Source: Thalassobium sp. R2A62
GTDB taxonomy: Bacteria; Pseudomonadota; Alphaproteobacteria; Rhodobacterales; Rhodobacteraceae
Length of the DNA stretch: 64,000 bases
Direction: 5' to 3'
Assembly: GCF_000161835.1 (NCBI RefSeq)
Contig: NZ_GG697169.2
Span: 1,482,418 to 1,546,417 of the forward strand
Under the pieces are notes generated by a model. It saw only the letters and a program-made list of their open reading frames with translations. It was not told the DNA's origin and searched no databases. Below, piece by piece: positions 56,100-64,000 of the stretch. Position 1 is the stretch's first letter. Every line of letters starts with the position of its first letter. Both the position numbers and the translations under genes were made by a program.

Positions 56100-58283
56100 A
56101 TGTCTGACGCGCTGCTGCATTCACCCGCTCCTGATGTGAAGACTCGCCCCAAGCTTGAGGGCGGTATCGCGTTTCGCATGGACACGGATTTTGAACCTGC
56201 AGGCGATCAGCCCACTGCAATCAAAGAACTGACCACCGGCGTTAACGAGGGCGAGCGCGATCAGGTTCTTCTGGGTGTCACCGGATCAGGCAAGACATTT
56301 ACAATGGCCAAAGTGATCGAGGAAACCCAGCGCCCTGCGATCATCCTAGCCCCGAACAAAACCCTCGCCGCCCAGCTCTATGGCGAATTCAAAGGGTTCT
56401 TTCCTGACAACGCCGTCGAATACTTTGTTTCGTACTACGACTACTACCAACCCGAGGCCTACGTTGCGCGGTCGGATACTTTCATCGAGAAAGAAAGCCA
56501 GATCAACGAGCAGATCGACCGCATGCGCCACTCGGCCACGCGCGCTCTGCTTGAACGGGACGACGTGATTATCGTGGCGTCCGTGTCATGCATCTACGGT
56601 ATCGGTAGTGTCGAAACCTACGGCGCGATGACCCAAGATATCATCGCGGGTCAGGAATACGATCAACGCAAAGTCATCGCCGATCTGATCGCCCAGCAAT
56701 ACAAACGCAACGACGCCGCATTTCAACGGGGTACGTTCCGCGTCCGCGGCGACAGTTTAGAGATTTTCCCTGCCCACCTCGAAGATCGCGCATGGAAGCT
56801 GTCATTCTTTGGCGAAGAGCTGGAAAGCATCACCGAGTTTGATCCGCTGACTGGCGAGAAGACCGGCACATTCGACAAAATCCGCGTCTACGCCAACAGC
56901 CACTATGTAACGCCTAAACCCACGATGACCCAAGCGGTCATCGGCATCAAAAAAGAATTGCGGATGCGGCTCGATCAACTGGTGTCCGAGGGCAAACTGC
57001 TTGAGGCTCAGCGACTAGAGCAGCGCTGTAACTTTGACATCGAAATGCTCGAGGCGACGGGCGTGTGCAACGGAATCGAGAACTATTCGCGCTACCTGAC
57101 AGGCCGCGCACCAGGCGAGCCGCCCCCCACCCTGTTTGAATTCATCCCCGACAACGCGATCGTCTTTGCCGACGAAAGCCACGTCAGTGTTCCGCAAATC
57201 GGCGGCATGTACAAAGGTGACTATCGCCGCAAATTCACGCTGGCCGAACACGGGTTCCGCCTGCCGTCGTGCATGGACAACCGACCTCTTAAGTTCGAGG
57301 AATGGGACGCAATGCGCCCTCAGTCGATCTTTGTCTCGGCCACCCCAGCCGCATGGGAGATCGAACAAACCGGCGGTGTGTTCGCCGAACAGGTCATTCG
57401 CCCAACCGGCCTTTTGGACCCCGAAATCGAAATCCGACCTGTCGAGATGCAGGTCGACGATCTGCTCGACGAGGTCCGCAAAGTCGCCGCCGACGGCTAC
57501 CGCACCCTCGTCACCACCCTGACCAAACGCATGTCCGAAGACCTAACCGAATATATGCACGAACAGGGCATCCGCGTCCGGTACATGCACAGCGACATCG
57601 ACACGATTGAACGGATCGAAATCCTGCGCGATCTGCGGCTCGGTGCCTTTGACGTATTGATCGGGATCAACCTTTTGCGCGAGGGTCTCGATATTCCCGA
57701 ATGTGGTTTGGTCGCCATTCTGGACGCCGACAAAGAAGGCTTCTTGCGATCCGAGACGTCACTGGTTCAGACCATTGGACGGGCCGCGCGAAACGCCGAT
57801 GGCCGTGTCATTATGTACGCCGACCGGATCACCGGATCGATGGAACGTGCTATGGGCGAAACCAACCGTCGCCGTGTCAAACAAGAGGCCTATAACATCG
57901 AGCACGGCATCACGCCTGCGACGGTCAAAAAGAACGTCGAGGACATTCTAGCCGGCCTCTACAAGGGCGACACCGACCAATCCCGCGTCACAGCCCAGAT
58001 CGACAAACCGCTCGCCGGTGCCAACCTACAAACCGTGCTCGAGGGTCTGCGCACTGACATGCGCAAGGCCGCCGAAAACCTAGAGTTCGAAGAAGCCGCC
58101 AGCCTGCGCGACGAGGTCAAACGCCTCGAAACCGTCGAACTCACCGTCTCGGACGACCCGCTCGCCCGCCAATACGCGGTAGAAAAAGCGGTCGACGACG
58201 CCAAGAAATCCAGTGGTCGCAGCACCATGGGCCGAGGCGGCATGCGCGGCGGCGTTAAACGCAAAGGCAAGTGGAGCGGTTAA
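56100..58283 (+). CDS. uvrB: Excinuclease ABC subunit B
   Basis: A 727-residue helicase-like damage-verification subunit of nucleotide excision repair. Walker A is LGVTGSGKT, the beta-hairpin is in [12 protein letters not shown], the Walker B region FADESH, helicase motif [11 protein letters not shown], and a C-terminal UVR domain ([22 protein letters not shown]). AGGA precedes ATG 56100; the frame from 55815 overlaps the divergent gene and is rejected. No clear GTTC-N7-GTTC LexA box is seen upstream. Confidence 0.97.
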   Translation: MSDALLHSPAPDVKTRPKLEGGIAFRMDTDFEPAGDQPTAIKELTTGVNEGERDQVLLGVTGSGKTFTMAKVIEETQRPAIILAPNKTLAAQLYGEFKGFFPDNAVEYFVSYYDYYQPEAYVARSDTFIEKESQINEQIDRMRHSATRALLERDDVIIVASVSCIYGIGSVETYGAMTQDIIAGQEYDQRKVIADLIAQQYKRNDAAFQRGTFRVRGDSLEIFPAHLEDRAWKLSFFGEELESITEFDPLTGEKTGTFDKIRVYANSHYVTPKPTMTQAVIGIKKELRMRLDQLVSEGKLLEAQRLEQRCNFDIEMLEATGVCNGIENYSRYLTGRAPGEPPPTLFEFIPDNAIVFADESHVSVPQIGGMYKGDYRRKFTLAEHGFRLPSCMDNRPLKFEEWDAMRPQSIFVSATPAAWEIEQTGGVFAEQVIRPTGLLDPEIEIRPVEMQVDDLLDEVRKVAADGYRTLVTTLTKRMSEDLTEYMHEQGIRVRYMHSDIDTIERIEILRDLRLGAFDVLIGINLLREGLDIPECGLVAILDADKEGFLRSETSLVQTIGRAARNADGRVIMYADRITGSMERAMGETNRRRVKQEAYNIEHGITPATVKKNVEDILAGLYKGDTDQSRVTAQIDKPLAGANLQTVLEGLRTDMRKAAENLEFEEAASLRDEVKRLETVELTVSDDPLARQYAVEKAVDDAKKSSGRSTMGRGGMRGGVKRKGKWSG

Positions 58284-59668
58284 TTATCGACCGCGTCAGG
58301 AGCCACTTCTTCTTCTGTGGCTTCACTCTCATCCGGCTCTTTAACCTCACGATCCTCACTCGACGTGATAGTCAAAATCGCCGCCTCAGGCGCGCCACTA
58401 AAGGTCGTTGCAATCACAACATAATCGCCTGGGGCTAAATTCAACGCGGTCACCGCATTCGAGTCCTCGCCACCATCATCATCTTGGGCAAGCACAACAC
58501 AGCGCCCATTCGCGTCCTTGCGCAACAAGTAGAGAAACGGATCGCCCGAAGTCGTCTGGCTGTCAAAACGCATCGACATGTCCCTCGCCGCAGGAATGGA
58601 AAACCGCAACTGGCTTGGTGTTGATAGTGTCTGTGCCTCACCATCCAAAACCGCGGCTGGCAAAGCTTCGAACCTGTCAGTGCACATCTCTACGGCGCGG
58701 ACAACATGCGCTGTTCGACCGGTAGCACGCCCGTCATCCAGCTCGGTATAAAGCCCCAGAATCGCAAGCCCTTGTTCCTCAAGCGCTGCGTTTTGTGCGC
58801 AGGTCAAAGCGTTCCCGGTTCGGTGCAAACAGATCACCCGCCACCCTAGATCAGTAATTTCGGCACCACTTATGTCGCCGTAGCTGTAGCTGACCATTTC
58901 TTGCAGCCGCAGCGTCTGAATGTCCTCCATGAAGTCCGGCTCGGCTCCAAACCGATAGAGATATTCTGCAAAAGGTGCGCGACCGTTGTGCGCCAAATCA
59001 AGCGCGACCAAGAGGTTCAACGCACCACGGCACCGAACGCATTCAAGGTTGGTCTTCATCCGTTCTTCTCGCAGTGCAAGCACAATGGATCTTACTGCAA
59101 TTTTGCGATCCGCTTGTGACAGGCTCTCCATCAATGGTGATGTGTCCAGCACTTGCCCCGGCAGTGTCGGACCATTTCGCGGTGGGGTATCCTCTAATTT
59201 GGACAGAATGCTATCCGCGAGATCAGAGTCGCGCCCGCGAAGCTCTGACCCATCGTTCAGCTGCGCCACAAAGCGATCATTGTTTGCATCACGACCCATC
59301 GCAATGCGCGCAAAGGACACCATGTCCTTGGTTGGGACAATCAGCGCCCCGATTAATAGAATTCCAAAGGTGATGACAAAAGCATTCCGTGTCATCGCGA
59401 CCACGGAAACGATCACGCCGACAGCACCGAGCATTGCAAACAGCTCGACCGTACGCAGTCTTGCCCAATTTGCGTCACCAACAAACTCTCGCTCAACCGA
59501 CGCCAACGCCAAATAGACCAGCCCCAAGATGCCAGCCAATACAAACACCAGCATTCCGCAAATCTGCAACAAGCGTGCCGCATCGGCGGACATGATAGCC
59601 TCAGCACAACGGCGCAATGATCCGTCGCTTGCCACTGTGGGCCGATTTACCGTTGGGGATTTTGCCAT
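58280..59668 (-). CDS. Unknown membrane protein with three N-terminal helices and a C-terminal beta domain
   Basis: A 462-residue protein with hydrophobic helices at about 35-58, 76-93 and 97-113, then a large soluble part. The soluble part has a paired Cys motif ([10 protein letters not shown]) and further Cys at about 280-335. The last 100 residues ([56 protein letters not shown]) resemble a pre-peptidase C-terminal (PPC) beta-sandwich, followed by a Glu/Asp-rich tail. Function unknown. It ends within four bases of the uvrB stop on the opposite strand. Confidence 0.75.
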   Translation of the reverse strand: MAKSPTVNRPTVASDGSLRRCAEAIMSADAARLLQICGMLVFVLAGILGLVYLALASVEREFVGDANWARLRTVELFAMLGAVGVIVSVVAMTRNAFVITFGILLIGALIVPTKDMVSFARIAMGRDANNDRFVAQLNDGSELRGRDSDLADSILSKLEDTPPRNGPTLPGQVLDTSPLMESLSQADRKIAVRSIVLALREERMKTNLECVRCRGALNLLVALDLAHNGRAPFAEYLYRFGAEPDFMEDIQTLRLQEMVSYSYGDISGAEITDLGWRVICLHRTGNALTCAQNAALEEQGLAILGLYTELDDGRATGRTAHVVRAVEMCTDRFEALPAAVLDGEAQTLSTPSQLRFSIPAARDMSMRFDSQTTSGDPFLYLLRKDANGRCVVLAQDDDGGEDSNAVTALNLAPGDYVVIATTFSGAPEAAILTITSSEDREVKEPDESEATEEEVAPDAVDN

Positions 59669-59829
59669 GATCAATCTCGCATCTCAAAGGGCCGTTCGCC
59701 CCCGCACCTTCATTTTGCGCAATTGGATGCAAACACTCTCACTCAGCCGTCACCGCAGTGCCTTAACACCTGTTAACGCACCCTTAACCAACTTGGCGCA
59801 AAGTAAAGCAGGGGTAAGAGGTGGCCGAG

Positions 59830-60492
59830 ATGGCCCGCGTTTTGGTTCTATTGGCGCTGTTGTGCGCAACACAGACGCAGGCGGGCCCATGGCCACTTGG
59901 CAAGGGGGACGTGTTTTTGTCGTTCGGCGCCAATGTTGCGGTCACCCAAGACGCGGAAGCGCCGGTGCATACTGATCCATCGCTCTACCTCGAATATGGG
60001 CTGACTGAAAAACTGACCGTTGGTTTTACCAGCTTTTCCTCCGAGGCTGGCGAGGCGATCTCTGGCTATGCCTTTGCGCGCTATCCGGTGCTGCCACCTC
60101 TCAACGATCCGTTGACGGTGACAATCGGTGCGGGTCTCAAATATCGCTTTGGCGATTTGGCACCTGACCCGCGGATACAGTTGGGTTTCTCATGGTGCCA
60201 CGGATGGGACAACGCTTGGGCCACTATCGTCACAAACAGCACCTATTCCACAACCGACCAGACTACATTTCACACGCTCGACGCGACCTACGGTTGGCGA
60301 CCAACAGACAACATTGCGACCATCTTTCAGCTATAAACAGGTACAGGTGAAACCGTTGATTTTTACGCAAAAATTGCCCCCTCAGTCGCCTACACTTTTG
60401 GCGATCATCTCACTGTTGAATTGGGGTTGATCCAGGCGCTCACTGGCGATCGCAGCACCGGATTGCGACTTGGAACCTGGATCGAATTCTAG
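59830..60492 (+). pseudogene. Outer-membrane beta-barrel protein gene with an in-frame stop
   Basis: The frame begins with a signal peptide (ARVLVLLALLCATQTQAG) and continues with alternating strands (VFLSFGANVAVTQD, KLTVGFTSFSSEA, VTIGAGLKYRFGDL). A TAA at 60334-60336 follows IATIFQL, after which the same frame continues (ETVDFYAKIAPSVAYTFGDHLTVELGLIQAL) to GTWIEF and a TAG. Ending in Phe is typical for barrel proteins inserted by BAM. One base change would restore a product of about 220 residues. AGAGG precedes ATG 59830. Confidence 0.78.
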
Positions 60493-61406
60493 CGTGTTAC
60501 CTCGTTGATCAGTCCTTTGTAGAGATCTCGGATTCGGGTCAAAACGGGACCACGCCCCCCATCAAATCCAATTGGTTTTCCATCGATTTCCGCCACGGGG
60601 GTCTGCGCTCCAAAGGTCCCCGTCAAAAACGCTTCGTCTGCACCATAGGCATCAACCAACGAAAAATTGCGTTCAAAAACAGGGATGTCGTTGGCCCGAC
60701 ATAGGTTGATCACGTTCTGTCGTGTCACTCCGTTCATGCAATAATCACCTGTCGACGTCCAAACCTCGCCACGTCGCACGACAAAGAAATTGCAGGCGTT
60801 TGTCGTGTTAACGAACCCATGCGGATCGAGCATCAAACCCTCGTCCGCCCCAGCCTGTTGTGCTTGCAAGCAGGCGATCACGCAGTTGAGCTTTGAGTGG
60901 GAATTGTATTTGGCATCCTGCGCCATCGGCAACCCACGGACCTGCGGGACAGTTGCCAGCCGGATACCTTGCCCCTGCAACGCATCTACCGGTTTCGAAT
61001 GCTCCATCAAGATCACGACCGTCGGTCCAGATTGGCTAAGGTTCGGGTGTTGGAATGGGCGTACTTTGACACCACGTGTCACCATCAAACGGCAATGCGC
61101 ATCCCCCGTCATCCCGTTGGCTGCCGCTGTTTGTTGCATCGCATCCCGCATTTGCTCTCGCGTCATACCGATGTCGAGATCAACCGCCTTACAGCTGTCA
61201 TAGAGCCGGTCCATATGCGTGTCAAAGAACGCCCATGTCCCGTTATACAGACGCATCCCTTCCCACATGCCGTCGCCCAACATAAAGCCACTGTCATAGA
61301 CCGACACCACCGCCTGTTCCTTGGGAACGAGGCGACCATTTAGCCAGATCATCAGGTTTTCATTGCGGGCGTCTTCTTGGGCGGCGTGGGTTGTGTACTC
61401 GGGCAT
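60489..61406 (-). CDS. Class IV PLP aminotransferase (branched-chain/D-amino acid type)
   Basis: A 305-residue fold-type IV aminotransferase. Visible are the N-terminal WLNGRLVPKEQAVVSVYDSGFMLGDGMWEGMRLYNG, the PLP-Lys region DAKYNSHSKLNCVIACLQAQQAGADEGLMLD, VNTTNACNFFVV and GVTRQNVI. The usual Glu before the NxF motif is Thr/Asn here, so it differs from classical IlvE and specificity is unclear. TAGGAG precedes ATG 61406; the longer frame to 61535 is rejected. Confidence 0.9.
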   Translation of the reverse strand: MPEYTTHAAQEDARNENLMIWLNGRLVPKEQAVVSVYDSGFMLGDGMWEGMRLYNGTWAFFDTHMDRLYDSCKAVDLDIGMTREQMRDAMQQTAAANGMTGDAHCRLMVTRGVKVRPFQHPNLSQSGPTVVILMEHSKPVDALQGQGIRLATVPQVRGLPMAQDAKYNSHSKLNCVIACLQAQQAGADEGLMLDPHGFVNTTNACNFFVVRRGEVWTSTGDYCMNGVTRQNVINLCRANDIPVFERNFSLVDAYGADEAFLTGTFGAQTPVAEIDGKPIGFDGGRGPVLTRIRDLYKGLINEVTR

Positions 61407-61549
61407 GATGGCTCCTATTTCCGGATCATATTTACGCACCTGCTCGGTGCGCTCAAGCCTGCAAAACGCAACCAGCCAACGGAGTCCAACAAAAGCCAAA
61501 ACGGGGCGCATCACTGCACCCCACTCCCGTCCCATCCGTCGACTTAGCC

Positions 61550-63841
61550 CTAGATCGGGTTATCCATTCTGACCTGAATATTAACCGTTCCTTTGACCGC
61601 CTCGCTCGAAGTCAGCTCGACCTCTCTGCGATCGAGACCCTGATTTCGCAGGACTGATGGAAGATCGAATACTAGCATACCACCTAAGTTGGTGATCGGA
61701 TCATACGGTACGATTGCCTCGACATTCCAAGCCGGCCCAAAAACGGCAACTGACCAGTTGTGTCGATCACCCATTTATTGTCCTCAGACGCCTCGGTGTG
61801 TTTGATCACAGCTGGGTTCGATACCGTCTCGCTGATCCCGTTGAACGTGTTGGCACGGAGTTCGATATTCACCATTCGGCCAAAATTCATACCGGCATAG
61901 GTCGTATCGATATGTTCGATCCGATCAATCGAACCATTCAAGGTTTTAAACACGTTGCCGACGACATGCAGGCCGTTAATAAACGGCCCTGCCCCATGCG
62001 GTTTGACCACGATCCAATTGAACTAATTTGCCACGTCATTGCACGTGAACGTGTTCCCCGTAATCGTCAAACCACCAAACGAAAGGCCAACCCCAAATTC
62101 TGGATCTTGGTCGTATTCGTTCGTCCACTCGATAAAGTTGTTATCAACATAGTTGCCAGTGATCAGCGATTTGCAATTCTACTTGGCGATGATCATGCCG
62201 CCCTTGCGGACACCGTCAGTTTCATCATCTCCGTGGAACCAGTGGTTGCCAACAATTGTGCTACCGGTCCCACCCAAAACACCAAAGTGCTCGAACCGAA
62301 CGGTCCGATTGTCACGAATTTTTGCGTCATTTGCATTGGTGTTGAACCCGATGGAAATCCAGTCTTCAACTGGAATTGGTTGCTCGTTCGAGATAAACTG
62401 GCACCGGTCAATTTGCAGCCCCTGACAGCCCTCATGCGCAGATGTGATGCCACGGTTAAGAGGTCGGTTGATATTGCAATCTGTGATCTGGAACGTCACG
62501 CCTGTTTTGGCAAGCATGATCCCACTCGCCTTACCCTCACACTGAAAATCAATCTCGGCCAGTTGGAACGCTGTCAGCTGGTCGAACCCACTGAAATCCA
62601 GCAGGTATTTGAACCGGGTAAAGGTATAAGTCTGCGTTCCTTCAGCATCAAAGATGCGGCTGGCTTAGCGTCACCCGTTGCTGGCCAACATCAACCGAGC
62701 TGACATAGATTTCGCGCCCGACCCCGTTGCCTTCGACAAGGCTGCCCATTTGAATATTTGCAACATTCGCGACGCCCGTCAGAACCCGTGCATTTGCCGG
62801 ATCATAGGTCGCTTGCGATGTGACAATTTCCGAATCCCACGCAGGACCATCAATCGGATGCAGCTGGCCATTTCGGATCACCCGCCGCGTGGCAAATGTT
62901 GTGCGAGAAGGCACCGCTGCCTGCATATCAACAGGCTCGCTCAGTGCGACACGGCGCCCACCCAGATCGAGGCTTTCGTGGTTCGAGAAAAACAACAGCG
63001 CGTGAAATGCCGCCTTGAACGCGCGTTCCTCATCATCAAACGCATCATAGTAGGTAGGTAGTTCAAAATTCTTGATCAGGGCCAACCGATGTTCGGCGGC
63101 CATAACGACCGTTCCTTCGAACTGGATACGGTTGTTGATCGTGACATTGCTTCCCAGAAAATAGGTTCCGGCCGACACCAATACTTCGCGACCATTCGCC
63201 GCCTGATCCGCGGCCTCGAACGCCGCACTATCGTCGGTCACACCGTCGCCAACAGCACCAAAGTCGCGCACATCCGCGGTCGAAATCATGTTGCGCAGAA
63301 ACACGGATGTGACGTCTTCGATTTCGATATCGTCAATGCGGACAACGCCGTTGTTCGCACCAGTCAAATCCAACCCCATATGCGCATAAACGACCTGATC
63401 ACCCCAGACCATATCAACGACAGTACGGTTGCCCGAGCCCACAAAGGCCGACACTTCGACCACTTCGCCATAGGTTGTCAGTGGAACGGATACGCCAAGA
63501 TTGGTAACAGTCCCCACAGCGCCATTGTCAGCCCGTGACGGTCGGGTCGAAATCCGAACTGATGGCAAATTGCCGCTGATTGCTTTGACGCGTACGGTCA
63601 CCTTCAAATAGCAGCCCGGCAGGATTGGTGTCTCGCCCATATAGCGGACGCGCTGCATAGCGCTGGTTTTGAGCAGTTCGAGTGCTGCGCCAAAATCCTG
63701 ATCTGCAGGCACATAAACACCATTGCCGGAACCCGCGTAGGTGTCAGATCCAGGTGTGCCATCACCGCTCGACCAGACATCCAGACCATTCGCAAAACTA
63801 GGCGGCATCAAGACCAGCCCGTCAGTAATCACTTTGTTCAT
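61550..63841 (-). pseudogene. Right-handed beta-helix (pectate lyase 3 / GH28-related) protein gene, multiply broken
   Basis: Reconstructed, this would be about 763 residues. The intact first part (ATG 63841, AAGGGATT upstream) holds an N-terminal carbohydrate-binding-like beta domain and the pectate-lyase-3 signature RDFGAVGDGVTDDSAAFEAA. A frameshift near 62650 (QPHL, then FDAEGTQTYTF) starts the damage. In the next frame TAG stops occur at 62176-62178 (IIAK, then NCKSLITGN) and near 62022 (DVAN, then FNWIVV), both where Trp fits. A second frameshift lies near 61730 (TTGQLPFLG, then WNVEAIVPYDP). Family members are phage-tailspike-like or exopolysaccharide-associated proteins in roseobacters. 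Confidence 0.82.
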
Positions 63842-63927
63842 CAAAATCCCTTTCCACGCGATCTGCGCCACAACCGGACGCATCCATTTCGGGAAAAGAG
63901 ATTTACCAAGCGGGAGTTAACCCCCTC

Positions 63928-64000
63928 TCAGAGCACCGTGACGGTGCAACCGTGCGCCGCCCTGTCGTTCATAGGGCCGCCAACCTTCAGATTGGGCTGC
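63928..64000 (-). CDS. Possible C-terminal end of a gene cut by the window edge
   Basis: A minus-strand frame entering from the right edge reads QPNLKVGGPMNDRAAHGCTVTVL and stops at TGA 63928-63930. The residues look protein-like but are too few to assign. It would be upstream of the broken beta-helix gene on the same strand. Confidence 0.3.
   Translation of the reverse strand, partial: QPNLKVGGPMNDRAAHGCTVTVL

Noticed and set aside
6572-63841. TGA or TAG read as tryptophan (altered genetic code or suppressor tRNA)
   Set aside because: Intact housekeeping genes in the window use TGA, TAG and TAA as normal ends, and the broken genes also contain TAA stops and frameshifts, so recoding does not explain the pattern.
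1-64000. CRISPR array or restriction/defence island
   Set aside because: No regularly spaced repeats and no nuclease-helicase or methylase cluster were seen; the EEP protein at 45.6 kb is in a metabolic context.

Overview
The window looks like a chromosomal segment of a marine alphaproteobacterium of the Rhodobacteraceae (roseobacter group). The evidence is a SAM/SAH-type riboswitch in front of metK (a class reported mainly from Rhodobacterales), an Irr-type Fur regulator next to the fabA/fabB/fabI genes, the gene string aroA-cmk-rpsA-ihfB-lapA-trpF-trpB, an NDUFS4-like complex I protein, and moderately GC-rich coding sequence throughout. There are no CRISPR arrays, no rRNA genes, no intact insertion sequences and one tRNA gene (tRNA-Arg, anticodon TCT).

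Layout. 1-5.4 kb: end of a histidine kinase, a response regulator, ychF with a nucleoside hydrolase, trpA, and lldD behind a long inverted repeat. 5.4-12.8 kb: MFS transporter, a broken YafY-type regulator beside a RidA-like gene, rplY-pth, a serine hydrolase, a DUF2237 protein, and a peptidoglycan-lysis locus (M15 peptidase plus GH108 muramidase with a holin-like tail) interrupted by in-frame stops. 12.9-23 kb: trpB, trpF, lapA, ihfB, rpsA, cmk, aroA and trmB on the minus strand, interrupted by a kinase gene and two decayed ATP-grasp genes. 23-28 kb: alcohol/aldehyde oxidation genes (ALDH, GMC oxidoreductase) flanking a truncated enolase-superfamily gene. 28-36 kb: metK with its riboswitch, lnt, corC-like, ybeY, phoH-like, two secreted proteins sharing a Cys-containing motif, and miaB. 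36-43 kb: an unrecognised protein, SDR, irr, then fabA and fabB-fabI separated by three inserted genes. 43-47.6 kb: five tightly overlapping genes behind a 22-bp perfect palindrome; one of them is an alpha/beta hydrolase whose nucleophile position is alanine. 47.6-54.7 kb: MFS drug exporter, zinc alcohol dehydrogenase with an enolase-superfamily enzyme, and a TetR/PspA/YiaA stress module with three matching operators. 54.7-64 kb: a gene-poor stretch downstream of tRNA-Arg, an NDUFS4-like gene, uvrB, an unknown membrane protein, a broken outer-membrane protein gene, a class IV aminotransferase and a heavily broken beta-helix protein gene.

A theme of the window is selective gene decay. Seven accessory loci carry in-frame stops and/or frameshifts, while all recognised housekeeping genes are intact. 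At several of the stops the alignment-like context suggests a lost tryptophan codon. This argues for real pseudogenes rather than random sequence error or an altered genetic code. The most promising leads for new biology are the TGAACnnnGTTCA regulon (TetR, PspA, YiaA), the overlapping operon at 43.2-47.6 kb, the shared WVDPxGC motif of the two secreted proteins, and the composite M15-GH108-holin-like lysis locus.
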